Shown piece by piece: positions 1 through 6,272 of a stretch of 13,881 nt of DNA. The DNA is from Erysipelotrichaceae bacterium (GTDB taxonomy: Bacteria; Bacillota_I; Bacilli_A; Erysipelotrichales; Erysipelotrichaceae). How positions within the stretch are numbered: position 1 is the first letter of the stretch; every line of letters begins with the position of its first letter. The DNA is taken from assembly GCA_030533035.1 (NCBI GenBank), contig JAUNJW010000020.1, positions 1 to 13,881 on the forward strand, read 5' to 3'. The translations under genes were made by a program, and so were the position numbers. The notes under the pieces are model-generated. The model had not been told where the DNA came from, did not search any database, and worked only from the letters and a program-made list of their open reading frames with translations.

Positions 1-547
1 TGTCCTCCTTAGCCTGTTCAATTCCCTGGTTAATATATTCTTTAATCCAGATCAGGATTTCCGGTTCCAGCAGGCTGACACCTGCCAGTTCCTCCTTGAT
101 GATCCGGGTATCAAAGACAAACTGACCGTAATCGGTCTCATATTCAAGCACATAGTCGATGTTCTCATCCGACTGGATGGATTCCATCATCATCTCACCG
201 AGATTGCCGAGATCCGGCGTGTCGATGTTGAGCTTCTGCACCGAAGCATGCACCACGGTGCCTTTGCCGACTGTGCTTTCGATCCGGAAGTCGCCGTTGC
301 ATGTTTCCGCCAGGCCTTTCATAAAGGCGAGGCCCATGCCGATCCGGCGGGTCGTCCGGGAAGTGGTAAACGGGTCAGCCGCTTTCTTCACCATTTCTTC
401 GTCCATTCCCTTGCCGTCATCTTCAATCGAGAATGCGATCACATCATCATTGAAGCTGTCCCTGATTTTCAGCGTGATCAGGCTGGCGCCTGCCTTGATG
501 CTGTTCATCAGGATTTCGAGAATGTGCATGGCGAGATCTTCCATCAT
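1..547 (-). CDS. GHKL-family ATPase (histidine kinase-like), partial
   Basis: The 182 visible codons encode an ATP-binding domain of the GHKL fold (histidine kinase, MutL, Hsp90); the 3' end lies beyond position 1. Motifs seen: N-box EILMNS at residues 11-16, G1 box DDGKGM at 43-48, and a G2-like RIGMGL at 68-73 with glycines 70 and 72. No HisKA domain or phospho-acceptor histidine precedes the ATPase domain; the N-box context NSIKAGA resembles MutL-type ATPases as much as kinases. I chose the ATG at 547 because it overlaps the PHP gene's stop as ATGA and follows a GGGGTGAT stretch. It is the last visible gene of the hydrogenase-linked operon. Similar proteins accompany electron-bifurcating hydrogenase genes in acetogens and clostridia; their target is unknown to me. 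Kinase activity is inference; ATP binding is well supported. Confidence 0.88.
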   Translation of the reverse strand, partial: MMEDLAMHILEILMNSIKAGASLITLKIRDSFNDDVIAFSIEDDGKGMDEEMVKKAADPFTTSRTTRRIGMGLAFMKGLAETCNGDFRIESTVGKGTVVHASVQKLNIDTPDLGNLGEMMMESIQSDENIDYVLEYETDYGQFVFDTRIIKEELAGVSLLEPEILIWIKEYINQGIEQAKED

Positions 548-1245
548 ACGTCATCACCCCACAGTTTCTTGTATACGGATTCACGGAGGAAATGATCAGG
601 TTCACTGATATCAGTCAGATAATGGGCGTCTGAATCGATGAACCAGTTGGTGGAATCCTCTGTGACCCATGGATTGGTCTCAATCACCCGCAGCCGCTGC
701 TCCTCATTCTTGACCTCAAGGCCGTCATAAGGCAGGTCCATCGGAATGAATCCGAGCTGATGGGTGACGCTGTTCGCCCTGTCAAGGACGTGGGCAAGGA
801 TTACCCTGCCGCCGTATTCGTGGATGGCAGCCGCAGTTTCCTCAAGCGTCGCGCTCAGGGATACCAGAAGCAGCCGTTCCTCGTCGCCGGTTTTCTCGTC
901 GCGGGAATTCATGATCCACTGATGGCCGAAATAGTCTTCGTCGTTTTTGACTGACGGCATCTTTGAATCAATCCATTCCTGGAACTTAAGCGCTTTTTCA
1001 AGCCGGCTGAACAATCCCAGCACATGGACTTCCTCGCTCGTCTCAAGCTCTGCCCCATACAGCATTTTCAGACCGATGGAACCGGCGACTTCAGCGATGG
1101 CGGGAAGATTCTTAGTGGAATTGTGATCTGTCACGGCGATCAGATCAAGACCTTTGATAAATGCCATGTTGCAGATATTGTTCGGCGTCATGGCGTCTTC
1201 CGCACAGGGCGACAGACAGCTGTGCATGTGCAGATCGTAAAACAT
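544..1245 (-). CDS. PHP-domain metal-dependent phosphoesterase-like protein
   Basis: A 233-residue stand-alone PHP (polymerase and histidinol phosphatase) domain protein. The metal-binding motifs look complete: DLHMHS at 4-9 (H6, H8), TDH at 39-41 (D40, H41), GAELE at 64-68, H74 in EEVHVLG, AHV with H152, and DSDAH at 204-208 (D204, D206, H208). An active metal-dependent phosphoesterase is therefore expected, but the substrate cannot be read from sequence; family members act on nucleoside phosphates, phosphosugars or histidinol phosphate. It starts 1 bp after the second DRTGG gene and its stop overlaps the following ATPase gene (ATGA), so it is translated with them. Its place among hydrogenase-linked signalling genes suggests a role in reversing a phosphorylation or degrading a small phosphorylated signal. 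That is inference. Confidence 0.9.
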   Translation of the reverse strand: MFYDLHMHSCLSPCAEDAMTPNNICNMAFIKGLDLIAVTDHNSTKNLPAIAEVAGSIGLKMLYGAELETSEEVHVLGLFSRLEKALKFQEWIDSKMPSVKNDEDYFGHQWIMNSRDEKTGDEERLLLVSLSATLEETAAAIHEYGGRVILAHVLDRANSVTHQLGFIPMDLPYDGLEVKNEEQRLRVIETNPWVTEDSTNWFIDSDAHYLTDISEPDHFLRESVYKKLWGDDV

Positions 1246-1246
1246 T

Positions 1247-1579
1247 TCAGATACCTAACTCAACGAGTTTTTTGGCACTTTCGTAAACCGGCAGACCGCT
1301 TTCCAGCACGATCAGCTCTTCCGCTGCGGCTTTCTCTGCGAACTCATCGGTGACATTGGCACCGTCGGCCACGATCAGACAGGAGAATTCTCTCAGCAGC
1401 GCGACCGCGATGACATTCGCGTGCACCTGGACAGTGATCCAGGCCTGCTGCGGTTCCCCGTTGCCCATGACCCAGCTGAGCAGATCGCCGCAGTAAGCGC
1501 CTTCCACTTCAACATCGGTACTGAGCGTGGGTGTGGAGAGTTTCCAGCCTGTTCTTTCAATCAATTCCCTGACTGTCAT
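1247..1579 (-). CDS. DRTGG-domain protein (second copy)
   Basis: A 110-residue protein that is essentially a single DRTGG domain. The recognisable part is GAYCGDLLSWVMGN followed by AWITVQVHANVIAVA (roughly residues 27-58), the pattern seen in the DRTGG domains attached to phosphotransacetylases and CBS proteins. The domain's function is not established; ligand sensing is a reasonable guess. The start is fixed by a strong site, AAGGAG six bases before the ATG, which places the start 23 bp inside the end of the hydrogenase-like gene. A 1-bp gap separates it from the PHP gene. It is only distantly similar by eye to the other DRTGG protein at 3180-3542, so the two are probably not a recent duplication. 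No catalytic residues are evident. Confidence 0.85.
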   Translation of the reverse strand: MTVRELIERTGWKLSTPTLSTDVEVEGAYCGDLLSWVMGNGEPQQAWITVQVHANVIAVALLREFSCLIVADGANVTDEFAEKAAAEELIVLESGLPVYESAKKLVELGI

Positions 1580-2759
1580 TTTTTGTCTCCTTCAGGGCCT
1601 TGAGAACCCTGCAGTCATCTTCCGTTCTGTTTCCCTTGACGATTTCCTCAGCCATGACTCTGCATGTCTGCATGCCGCAGGCGCTGCAGTCATAGCCGGG
1701 CAGCCTTTCGAATTCCTCGTTGACCATACGGAAGAACCTGGTCCGTTCGAGGAATGAGCGGCTGTCATCATCATTTCTTGAGAATTCATCGGTGTAGATC
1801 TCGTCAAACGGCAGATCAGCCGCCCGCTTGGACGCCTGGGCCGTCAGAGCATCGATGTTGTTTGTGACAAGGAAGCTGTTGCCCCACAGCATGTGGCCGC
1901 CGATGCAGCCGTTGAAACACGGATACAGGATCAGCAGCTTGAAGTCGTTGAGCAGGCCGAATTCAGCCATGTCAAGGACTGTCGACACCTTGTCATAACC
2001 GTCCGCGACCAGATAATCATCCTTCTTGATAATCCGCTGGGGATTGCAGACCTGCAGGCCTTCCTTGCAGAAGGAGACATTGTCATATCCCTTGTGCATG
2101 TTCTTGCGGATCATCGGGAAGATGTCGGTCAGGGCCAGCGCGTGGTCAACTTCATACTGGAGATTGCCGTATGGATATTTGGCATATTCCAGCTTGGATT
2201 CACATTCGCAGAGATTGAAGATTCCGATATTCCTGTTGGAATACTTCCTGCGGATATCCTTCGCCGCAATTTCCGAACAGAATTTGACCGGCAGAAGTGA
2301 ATCAAGAAGCGACTTGTGCGATGTCTGTACAAGTCTTGTGATAACCGGGCAGAAACTGGCGATATAGGGATCGCCGGTATTCTCCCCTGCCATCAGTTCG
2401 ACTTCCTTGAGATGCAGGGCCGTGTATTCCGTGATGTCCACCACTTCGTCAAAGCCAAGCATGCGGATCGCATGGAAGAGATCCTGCGCTTCCTCCATTG
2501 AGCTGCAGTGGCTGATCAGGGCACCCGGAACCAGGCAGATTGTATACTCGTAATTCGCTATGTCCTCAAGCGTGCTTCCCTGCGCCAGAAGTCCGCGGTT
2601 GTGGCAGGACATGATGCAGCGGCCGCAGTTGATGCAGCGCTGCTGATCGATGACAACCCTGTCATTGTCCATTGACAGAGCGCTTGTCGGGCATGCCTTG
2701 ACGCATTTCATGCAGCGGATGCACCGCTCAAGCGTGTAATGGACGACACTCCTTCTCAT
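1557..2759 (-). CDS. Ferredoxin/[FeFe]-hydrogenase-like protein with degenerate H-cluster motifs (HsfB-like)
   Basis: A 400-residue iron-sulfur protein in three parts. Residues 13-52 hold two [4Fe-4S] ferredoxin motifs (C13, C16, C19, C23 and C42, C45, C48, C52). Residues about 70-320 resemble the large-subunit domain of [FeFe]-hydrogenase. Residues 358-383 form a further Fe-S motif (C358, C361, C366, C383; CxxCGxxxC type, as in PF04060). The four cysteines that would hold the [4Fe-4S] half of the H-cluster are present: C137 (SFCP), C184, C281 and C285 (PCFNGCIGG). Residues that serve catalysis in true hydrogenases are not: phenylalanine replaces the proton-relay cysteine before C137, and E187 stands where the conserved lysine of motif 2 is expected. 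A sensor or electron-carrier role is more likely than H2 turnover; that is inference. The start overlaps the upstream stop (ATGA). The PAS domain of some relatives is absent. Confidence 0.85.
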   Translation of the reverse strand: MRRSVVHYTLERCIRCMKCVKACPTSALSMDNDRVVIDQQRCINCGRCIMSCHNRGLLAQGSTLEDIANYEYTICLVPGALISHCSSMEEAQDLFHAIRMLGFDEVVDITEYTALHLKEVELMAGENTGDPYIASFCPVITRLVQTSHKSLLDSLLPVKFCSEIAAKDIRRKYSNRNIGIFNLCECESKLEYAKYPYGNLQYEVDHALALTDIFPMIRKNMHKGYDNVSFCKEGLQVCNPQRIIKKDDYLVADGYDKVSTVLDMAEFGLLNDFKLLILYPCFNGCIGGHMLWGNSFLVTNNIDALTAQASKRAADLPFDEIYTDEFSRNDDDSRSFLERTRFFRMVNEEFERLPGYDCSACGMQTCRVMAEEIVKGNRTEDDCRVLKALKETKNDSQGID

Positions 2760-3187
2760 ACAGGAGACCTGAAGACAAGCGACAGAGTTGTTCCGGCCGG
2801 TGATGATTCGATGTTGAATTCATCGGTGACGCGCTGGATGTTCGGCAGACCCATGCCGGCGCCGAAACCCATGCCGCGCGCTTTTTCACTGGCGGTTGAC
2901 CAGCCGGGAGTCAGAGCTTTTTCCAGGTCGGGAATACCGGGACCCGGATCCTTGAAAACAAGGGATACGGCTCCGTCTTCACCGACATCCAGGAACACTT
3001 TTCCGCCGTAGGCGTGGATGATCAGGTTGATTTCGGACTCATAGCTCGCAACCGCGATTTTCCTCAGCACTTTCGGGGAAATACCGATCTCGGAAAGTGT
3101 GGACTTGATGTCCGAGGAAACCTTGCCGGCATTGACATAGTCATCCTGTACTACCGTATATTCCTTGTGCAGAATACTGTTATCCAT
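2756..3187 (-). CDS. RsbW-like anti-sigma-factor-type ATPase (GHKL)
   Basis: A 143-residue single-domain ATPase of the RsbW/SpoIIAB type. The N-box is in ASYESEINLIIHA (about residues 47-59), the G1 box is DPGPGI, and the G2 box is GFGAGMGL followed by PNIQ. Proteins of this family bind sigma factors or phosphorylate anti-anti-sigma (STAS) proteins on serine or threonine. No sigma factor or STAS protein is encoded in the window, so a classical partner switch cannot be claimed; the neighbouring DRTGG proteins are possible partners by position only. It overlaps the upstream DRTGG gene by 8 bp and its stop overlaps the start of the hydrogenase-like gene by 4 bp, so stoichiometric co-translation is likely. 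ATP binding is well supported; the target is unknown. Confidence 0.88.
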   Translation of the reverse strand: MDNSILHKEYTVVQDDYVNAGKVSSDIKSTLSEIGISPKVLRKIAVASYESEINLIIHAYGGKVFLDVGEDGAVSLVFKDPGPGIPDLEKALTPGWSTASEKARGMGFGAGMGLPNIQRVTDEFNIESSPAGTTLSLVFRSPV

Positions 3188-3542
3188 AAATTCCTGTCAG
3201 TCCTTTCTGGTAAAGACGGCCGCAGGCGTCATACATTGTATAATCGCTTGCCAGACAGACAATTCCCATGTTCTTAGCCATTTCGATCGCGTCGTCAAGC
3301 AGGAATTTCCCCCTGACAAACACGATGAATCTGACATCGAGCATTTCGGCTGTGCGCAGTGTCTGTGTGTTGCATAAGCCGGTCAAAAGAACAGTCGACT
3401 CTTCATCATTCTGAATCAGGGCAAGCGCATCGCTCATAAGGTCTGTTGCGAATACGTTTTTATACTCGTGATTCTGATGTTCCTCGTCCCACAGTGTCAG
3501 CGGGACGGCATGAAGGACGTCGGCAATTTCTTTCGCCTGCAT
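3180..3542 (-). CDS. DRTGG-domain protein (first copy)
   Basis: A 120-residue protein made of one DRTGG-type domain. The central part reads VFATDLMSDALA, then VLLTGLCNTQTLRTAEMLDV and IVFVRGK (about residues 30-80), matching small DRTGG proteins found beside NuoE-like genes in anaerobes. The role of the domain is not established; a ligand- or redox-responsive regulatory role is inferred from context. The start follows the NuoE stop by 1 bp (TGA-T-ATG) and has a GAGG sequence seven bases upstream, inside the end of nuoE. Its 3' end overlaps the RsbW-like ATPase gene by 8 bp. Placement directly between the electron-transfer subunit and the ATPase suggests that it links the two. No membrane segment or signal peptide is visible. 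Confidence 0.85.
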   Translation of the reverse strand: MQAKEIADVLHAVPLTLWDEEHQNHEYKNVFATDLMSDALALIQNDEESTVLLTGLCNTQTLRTAEMLDVRFIVFVRGKFLLDDAIEMAKNMGIVCLASDYTMYDACGRLYQKGLTGIYG

Positions 3543-3543
3543 A

Positions 3544-4047
3544 TCAGGACCTCAGTGAGGCACTCTTCTCTTCGTTGATGATTGCCTTGAGTTCTGTCAG
3601 AAGCTTGTTGCCTTCTGTGGCGGCACCGATAACCTTGCCGTCAACAACCGCAACGGGAGCCAGACCGCAGGCACCCAGGCATCTAGTCGCATCAAGTGAG
3701 AACAGGCCGTCAGCGCTTGTACCGTTGACCGGTGCGCCTGTGAGTTCTACAGCCTGGTCGATAAGTTTCTGTCCGCCCTTGACGTAGCAGGCAGTACCGA
3801 GGCATACATTGATGACATGCTTGCCTTTGGGTTCGGTGGTGAACTGGGCATAGAACATTACGACACCGTAAACTTCGGCAACACTTGTTCCGCAGGCTTC
3901 AGCAATCTTTTCCATTGCCTCAAACGGCACGTAACCGAGTTCGTTCTGTACGTCATGCAGCATGACGATGCAAGGGCCCGGTTCTCCCTTGTGGCTGGCT
4001 ACGATTGCGTCAATCTTCGCAAGCGCAGCTCCGTTCAGTCTTTCCAT
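3544..4047 (-). CDS. NuoE/HydC-like [2Fe-2S] subunit of NAD-linked hydrogenase or NADH dehydrogenase
   Basis: A 167-residue thioredoxin-like [2Fe-2S] protein, the normal length for the NuoE/HoxE/HydC family. The cluster ligands are C82 and C87 (CLGTAC) and C123 and C127 (CLGAC), that is Cx4C and Cx3C. The N-terminal helical part contains the family pattern LGYVP...MEKIAEACG and EVYGVVMFYAQF at about 37-69. In this setting it most likely serves the NAD-linked [FeFe]-hydrogenase complex (HydABC), passing electrons between NuoF-like and hydrogenase subunits; those genes are not in the window and are expected left of position 1. The start overlaps the permease end by 13 bp and has an excellent AGGAGG seven bases upstream, so this gene is probably translated more strongly than the permease. 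The exact complex is inferred from neighbours. Confidence 0.93.
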   Translation of the reverse strand: MERLNGAALAKIDAIVASHKGEPGPCIVMLHDVQNELGYVPFEAMEKIAEACGTSVAEVYGVVMFYAQFTTEPKGKHVINVCLGTACYVKGGQKLIDQAVELTGAPVNGTSADGLFSLDATRCLGACGLAPVAVVDGKVIGAATEGNKLLTELKAIINEEKSASLRS

Positions 4048-4823
4048 CCTTGTTCCTCCTTCACTATATTGTTTATCTTTCCAAACAAGGTATCTATACA
4101 GGCGGCGAGAACAATCAGCACGATTGTCCAGCCGAGGATTCCGGCAGTATTGAGATCCAGCCGGCAGAAGTTGATTGATCTGCCGATGCCGTTCTGCACA
4201 CTGCCGAGAATTTCCGCCATGACCCCGACCTTGAATCCCATGGAAGCCGCGGTTTTGCCGGTGCTGAAGATCTCAGCGCCAAGCTCAGGCAGAATTCTCT
4301 TTCTGATCCGTTCCGGAACTGTTTCCGGATAGATCGCTTCCGCATCGCGCGTGTCCCTGCTTTCCCTCTGCAGCGCGTTCATGAAACCGTTCATGAAGAT
4401 CGGAAACAGGATCAGGAAGCAGACCAGTCTGACCGCTCCCTCGGAGCCGAGCCAGATCAGGGCGATGATAATATAGCTGACGTTGGGGATTGTGCGGGTC
4501 AGAATCTGCAGCGGCTCAAACAGTCTTGCGAAGACCGGAACCAGATAGCAGATAATACTGAGTACGAGCGCTGCGGCCATGGAGATCAGCCAGCCGCCCA
4601 TAATCCTGTATACACTCGCCCCGACGGCAGAATAGAATTTGGCACTCTGCAGCGAGCTGAACAGCCAGCTCATTGTCTGCATGGGTGACGGAATCAGGAT
4701 GTCATTATGCACGCATATTGCGGCGGTCTGCCACAGGATCAGCAGCACTGCAGTGGTGATAAGGTGCTCTTTTTTCATGACAAAAAACCCATTCCTGTCA
4801 GTATTATACATCAGCTTGTTCAT
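4035..4823 (-). CDS. ABC transporter permease (SsuC/TauC type)
   Basis: A 262-residue inner-membrane permease with about six hydrophobic segments (residues about 20-38, 74-97, 113-126, 130-150, 196-206 and 228-246). A cytoplasmic EAA-like loop, DAEAIYPE...RIRKRILP (about 160-179), docks the ATPase; the invariant glycine of the loop appears replaced. Family members import alkanesulfonates, taurine or thiamine precursors, but the substrate here is unknown. The substrate-binding lipoprotein is the gene before it; no ATPase gene lies next to either. The 3' end overlaps nuoE by 13 bp. The start is uncertain: the ATG at 4823 has only a weak GGTGA before it, while the ATG at 4778 would begin MKKEHLITT, a more typical permease N-terminus. 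A perfect TATAAT lies between the two. Confidence 0.88.
   Translation of the reverse strand: MNKLMYNTDRNGFFVMKKEHLITTAVLLILWQTAAICVHNDILIPSPMQTMSWLFSSLQSAKFYSAVGASVYRIMGGWLISMAAALVLSIICYLVPVFARLFEPLQILTRTIPNVSYIIIALIWLGSEGAVRLVCFLILFPIFMNGFMNALQRESRDTRDAEAIYPETVPERIRKRILPELGAEIFSTGKTAASMGFKVGVMAEILGSVQNGIGRSINFCRLDLNTAGILGWTIVLIVLAACIDTLFGKINNIVKEEQGWKD
4803..4808 (-). promoter_or_regulatory. Possible internal promoter (-10 TATAAT) for the permease and downstream genes
   Basis: A perfect TATAAT, preceded directly by TG, lies inside the first codons of the longer permease reading frame and just after the intrinsic terminator at 4851-4888. A matching -35 is weak: TTGGTG is present but 20 bp away. 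If it is used, transcripts would begin near 4796 and only the ATG at 4778 could start the permease. Sequence evidence is limited to the -10 element. Confidence 0.35.
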
Positions 4824-4850
4824 GATTTCACCAACTATCGGTTTCGCCCA

Positions 4851-4888
4851 AAATAAAAAGAACAGCCGTCTGAAAAACAGCTGTTCTT
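4851..4888 (-). terminator. Intrinsic terminator or attenuator after the lipoprotein gene
   Basis: On the minus strand a perfect 9-bp stem AAGAACAGC / GCTGTTCTT encloses a 13-base loop and runs into TTTTTATTTT. It lies in the 79-bp gap between the lipoprotein gene and the permease gene, within an otherwise gapless operon. Partial termination here would give more lipoprotein than permease, as is usual for binding-protein transporters. The nine genes downstream would then depend on read-through or the possible promoter at 4803-4808. Confidence 0.8.
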
Positions 4889-4902
4889 ACTTATGGTTTT
4901 CC

Positions 4903-5871
4903 TTATTCAGCGAATGCGCCGTCGACATTGTCAACGCCGAAGACTTTCAGGAATGCGGCGACATCGTCCTTGCATTCAGCGGCGTCCCTGATGCTGATGT
5001 TCATTCTCTTCCAGCACTTGCCGATGATTTCAGCGCTCGGCACACCGAACTGTTCGATGCCCGCCTGGTTGAGAGCGTCAATCAGTGCGGACGCGTCGTC
5101 AGGATTGACGCCATCAGTGAATTCCTTCATCTGGTTGACCAGGTCAGTGATCATTGCCTTGTTTTCTTCGTATGTTTTGGAGTTGACGAAGAGACCTGCC
5201 ATCGGGAATCCGTTTTCGCCCCATTCTTTCTGGACGTCGGAGATCACCTTGAATTCCTTGCCCTGCTCCTTGCCCTTGGCAATGGCGGCTGTGGCAGCCG
5301 GTTCAGCGATCAAAGCAGCGTCGGCGTCGCCGGAAAGCAGCGCGGCCATTGTCTCCTGGCCGGTCTGATAAGCGAAGGATACGTCTGCGCCGATGTCGGA
5401 ATATGTCTTCTTGAAGACAAGACCCGGCACAGCCTGCTCACCGAAGGCGGCGACTTTATGGCCAGCCTCAAGGTCGCTTTCATCGGAACCGATGATATAG
5501 AGGTTGCCCCATGTGACAACGTCGAGCAGACGGTAGTCTGTCTTGCCGGCGGATGCCAGTTTCACGCCGAGGTTTGTCGGGCAGATGATTACATCATATT
5601 CAGCGTCCGGATTGACCAGGGCTGCCTGCAGGGGATCAGCGCCTTCGACTGTCTCGACTGTGTTTTTGCCGCCGAGAACGATCGGCAGCAGTGAGAGTGA
5701 AGGTGCGCCTGTCGGCGAAAGAATCTTCAGATTTTCTGCTGCGGCAGTTTCAGTTGTGCCGGCAGCGTCGCCGCCGGCTGTGCCGCCGGCTGAGCAGCCT
5801 GCCAGCAGAAGTGCGGCCAGCGCAGCGCTCATAAGTTTTTTTGTGTTCATGCTGTTTCTTTTTCCTTTCAT
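4903..5871 (-). CDS. ABC transporter substrate-binding lipoprotein (NMT1/SsuA-like)
   Basis: A 322-residue secreted lipoprotein: a basic N-terminus, a hydrophobic stretch, and the lipobox LLAGC with the lipidated cysteine at residue 26, followed by a Gly/Ala/Thr-rich linker to about residue 46. The rest is a periplasmic-binding type II fold; GDADAALIAEP at 181-191 matches the pattern shared by NMT1/SsuA/TauA proteins. The ligand is unknown. The ATG at 5871 overlaps the stop of the hydrogenase regulator (ATGA) but has no clear ribosome site. The ATG at 5850 has AAAGGA about 12 bases upstream and would give a protein seven residues shorter with the same lipobox, so either start is possible. It likely works with the permease at 4035-4823. 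Coupling to a hydrogenase regulator suggests that the transported compound matters to hydrogenase; this is inference. Confidence 0.9.
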   Translation of the reverse strand: MKGKRNSMNTKKLMSAALAALLLAGCSAGGTAGGDAAGTTETAAAENLKILSPTGAPSLSLLPIVLGGKNTVETVEGADPLQAALVNPDAEYDVIICPTNLGVKLASAGKTDYRLLDVVTWGNLYIIGSDESDLEAGHKVAAFGEQAVPGLVFKKTYSDIGADVSFAYQTGQETMAALLSGDADAALIAEPAATAAIAKGKEQGKEFKVISDVQKEWGENGFPMAGLFVNSKTYEENKAMITDLVNQMKEFTDGVNPDDASALIDALNQAGIEQFGVPSAEIIGKCWKRMNISIRDAAECKDDVAAFLKVFGVDNVDGAFAE

Positions 5872-6113
5872 GCTTTTGAATAAGCGGCCTTGGCAGTCAG
5901 GCCGGCAATGTTGCCGAGCTTTCCTGTCAGTGCGTTGATAATCTCATTGGGCGCGTCTACGGCGACGGACACCAGTGAGATCCCCTTTTCCCTGTAAGGG
6001 ATTCCCATCCTGCCGATAATGTACTCAGCGTACTCGTGCAGAACACTGTTCATTGAAGCGGCGCTGTCGCGGTCTTCAACGATGATGGCAATAACTGCGA
6101 TTCTTGTTTCCAT
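5868..6113 (-). CDS. TM1266-type iron-only hydrogenase system regulator
   Basis: An 81-residue protein resembling the small putative regulators named after Thermotoga TM1266, which sit with the [FeFe]-hydrogenase maturases HydE and HydG in many anaerobes. Visible features are the start METRIAVIAIIVEDRD, a central LHEYAEYIIGRMGIPY helix region (25-40), and GISLVSVAVDAPNEIINALTGKLG (44-67). This fits an ACT/NikR-C-like ferredoxin fold that may bind a ligand and oligomerise. There is no DNA-binding domain, so direct promoter binding is doubtful. The start at 6113 is set by a perfect AGGAGG eight bases upstream; an in-frame extension to 6185 would be coded by the leader hairpin and is rejected. 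The stop overlaps the lipoprotein start (ATGA). It is the first gene of the operon. Family membership rests on recalled pattern. Confidence 0.85.
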   Translation of the reverse strand: METRIAVIAIIVEDRDSAASMNSVLHEYAEYIIGRMGIPYREKGISLVSVAVDAPNEIINALTGKLGNIAGLTAKAAYSKA

Positions 6114-6120
6114 GTTTTTT

Positions 6121-6126
6121 CCTCCT
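6121..6126 (-). promoter_or_regulatory. Strong ribosome binding site deciding the regulator start
   Basis: AGGAGG on the minus strand, seven bases before the ATG at 6113. It settles the start of the hydrogenase regulator against the longer in-frame reading beginning at 6185. Confidence 0.9.
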
Positions 6127-6132
6127 GAAATG

Positions 6133-6158
6133 AAAAGTCCCCGTCTTCCGGCAGGGAC
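6133..6158 (-). terminator. Hairpin with short T-run: thrS terminator or leader attenuator
   Basis: Minus-strand stem GTCCCTG / CGGGGAC (seven pairs, one of them G-U) with an 8-base loop, followed by TTTTCATTT. It lies between thrS and the hydrogenase operon, only seven bases before the AGGAGG of the first operon gene. As a terminator it would be of modest strength. No room for a promoter remains between it and the start codon, so any transcript of the operon must contain this hairpin. Confidence 0.45.
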
Positions 6159-6272
6159 AGAATCACTAATGTAAATCAGCTTCATTCTGCAGCTTTCCGC
6201 TCAGATCGCTCTTCGCGGTCGGATGACAATATTGAATATATACCTGTTTGAATCAGTTTTCCAGTGAAATAA
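6159..6272 (-). other. Intergenic region between thrS and the hydrogenase operon
   Basis: About 114 bases without a convincing gene. It is AT-rich near thrS, with a TATATT at about 6241-6236 that could be a -10 element, but I see no good -35 at the right distance. The promoter of the hydrogenase operon is either here, unrecognised, or is the thrS promoter. Confidence 0.4.

Noticed and set aside
2756..3187. Classical sigma-factor partner switch around the RsbW-like ATPase
   Set aside because: No sigma factor, STAS protein or PP2C phosphatase is encoded in the window, so only the ATPase itself is supported.
4639..5694. 351-codon plus-strand open frame
   Set aside because: It lies antisense to the permease, the lipoprotein and the gap between them, shows no recognisable domain, and starts inside the permease coding sequence.
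6114..6185. 24-residue N-terminal extension of the hydrogenase regulator
   Set aside because: It is coded by the leader hairpin, has no ribosome site, and the strong AGGAGG points to the ATG at 6113.
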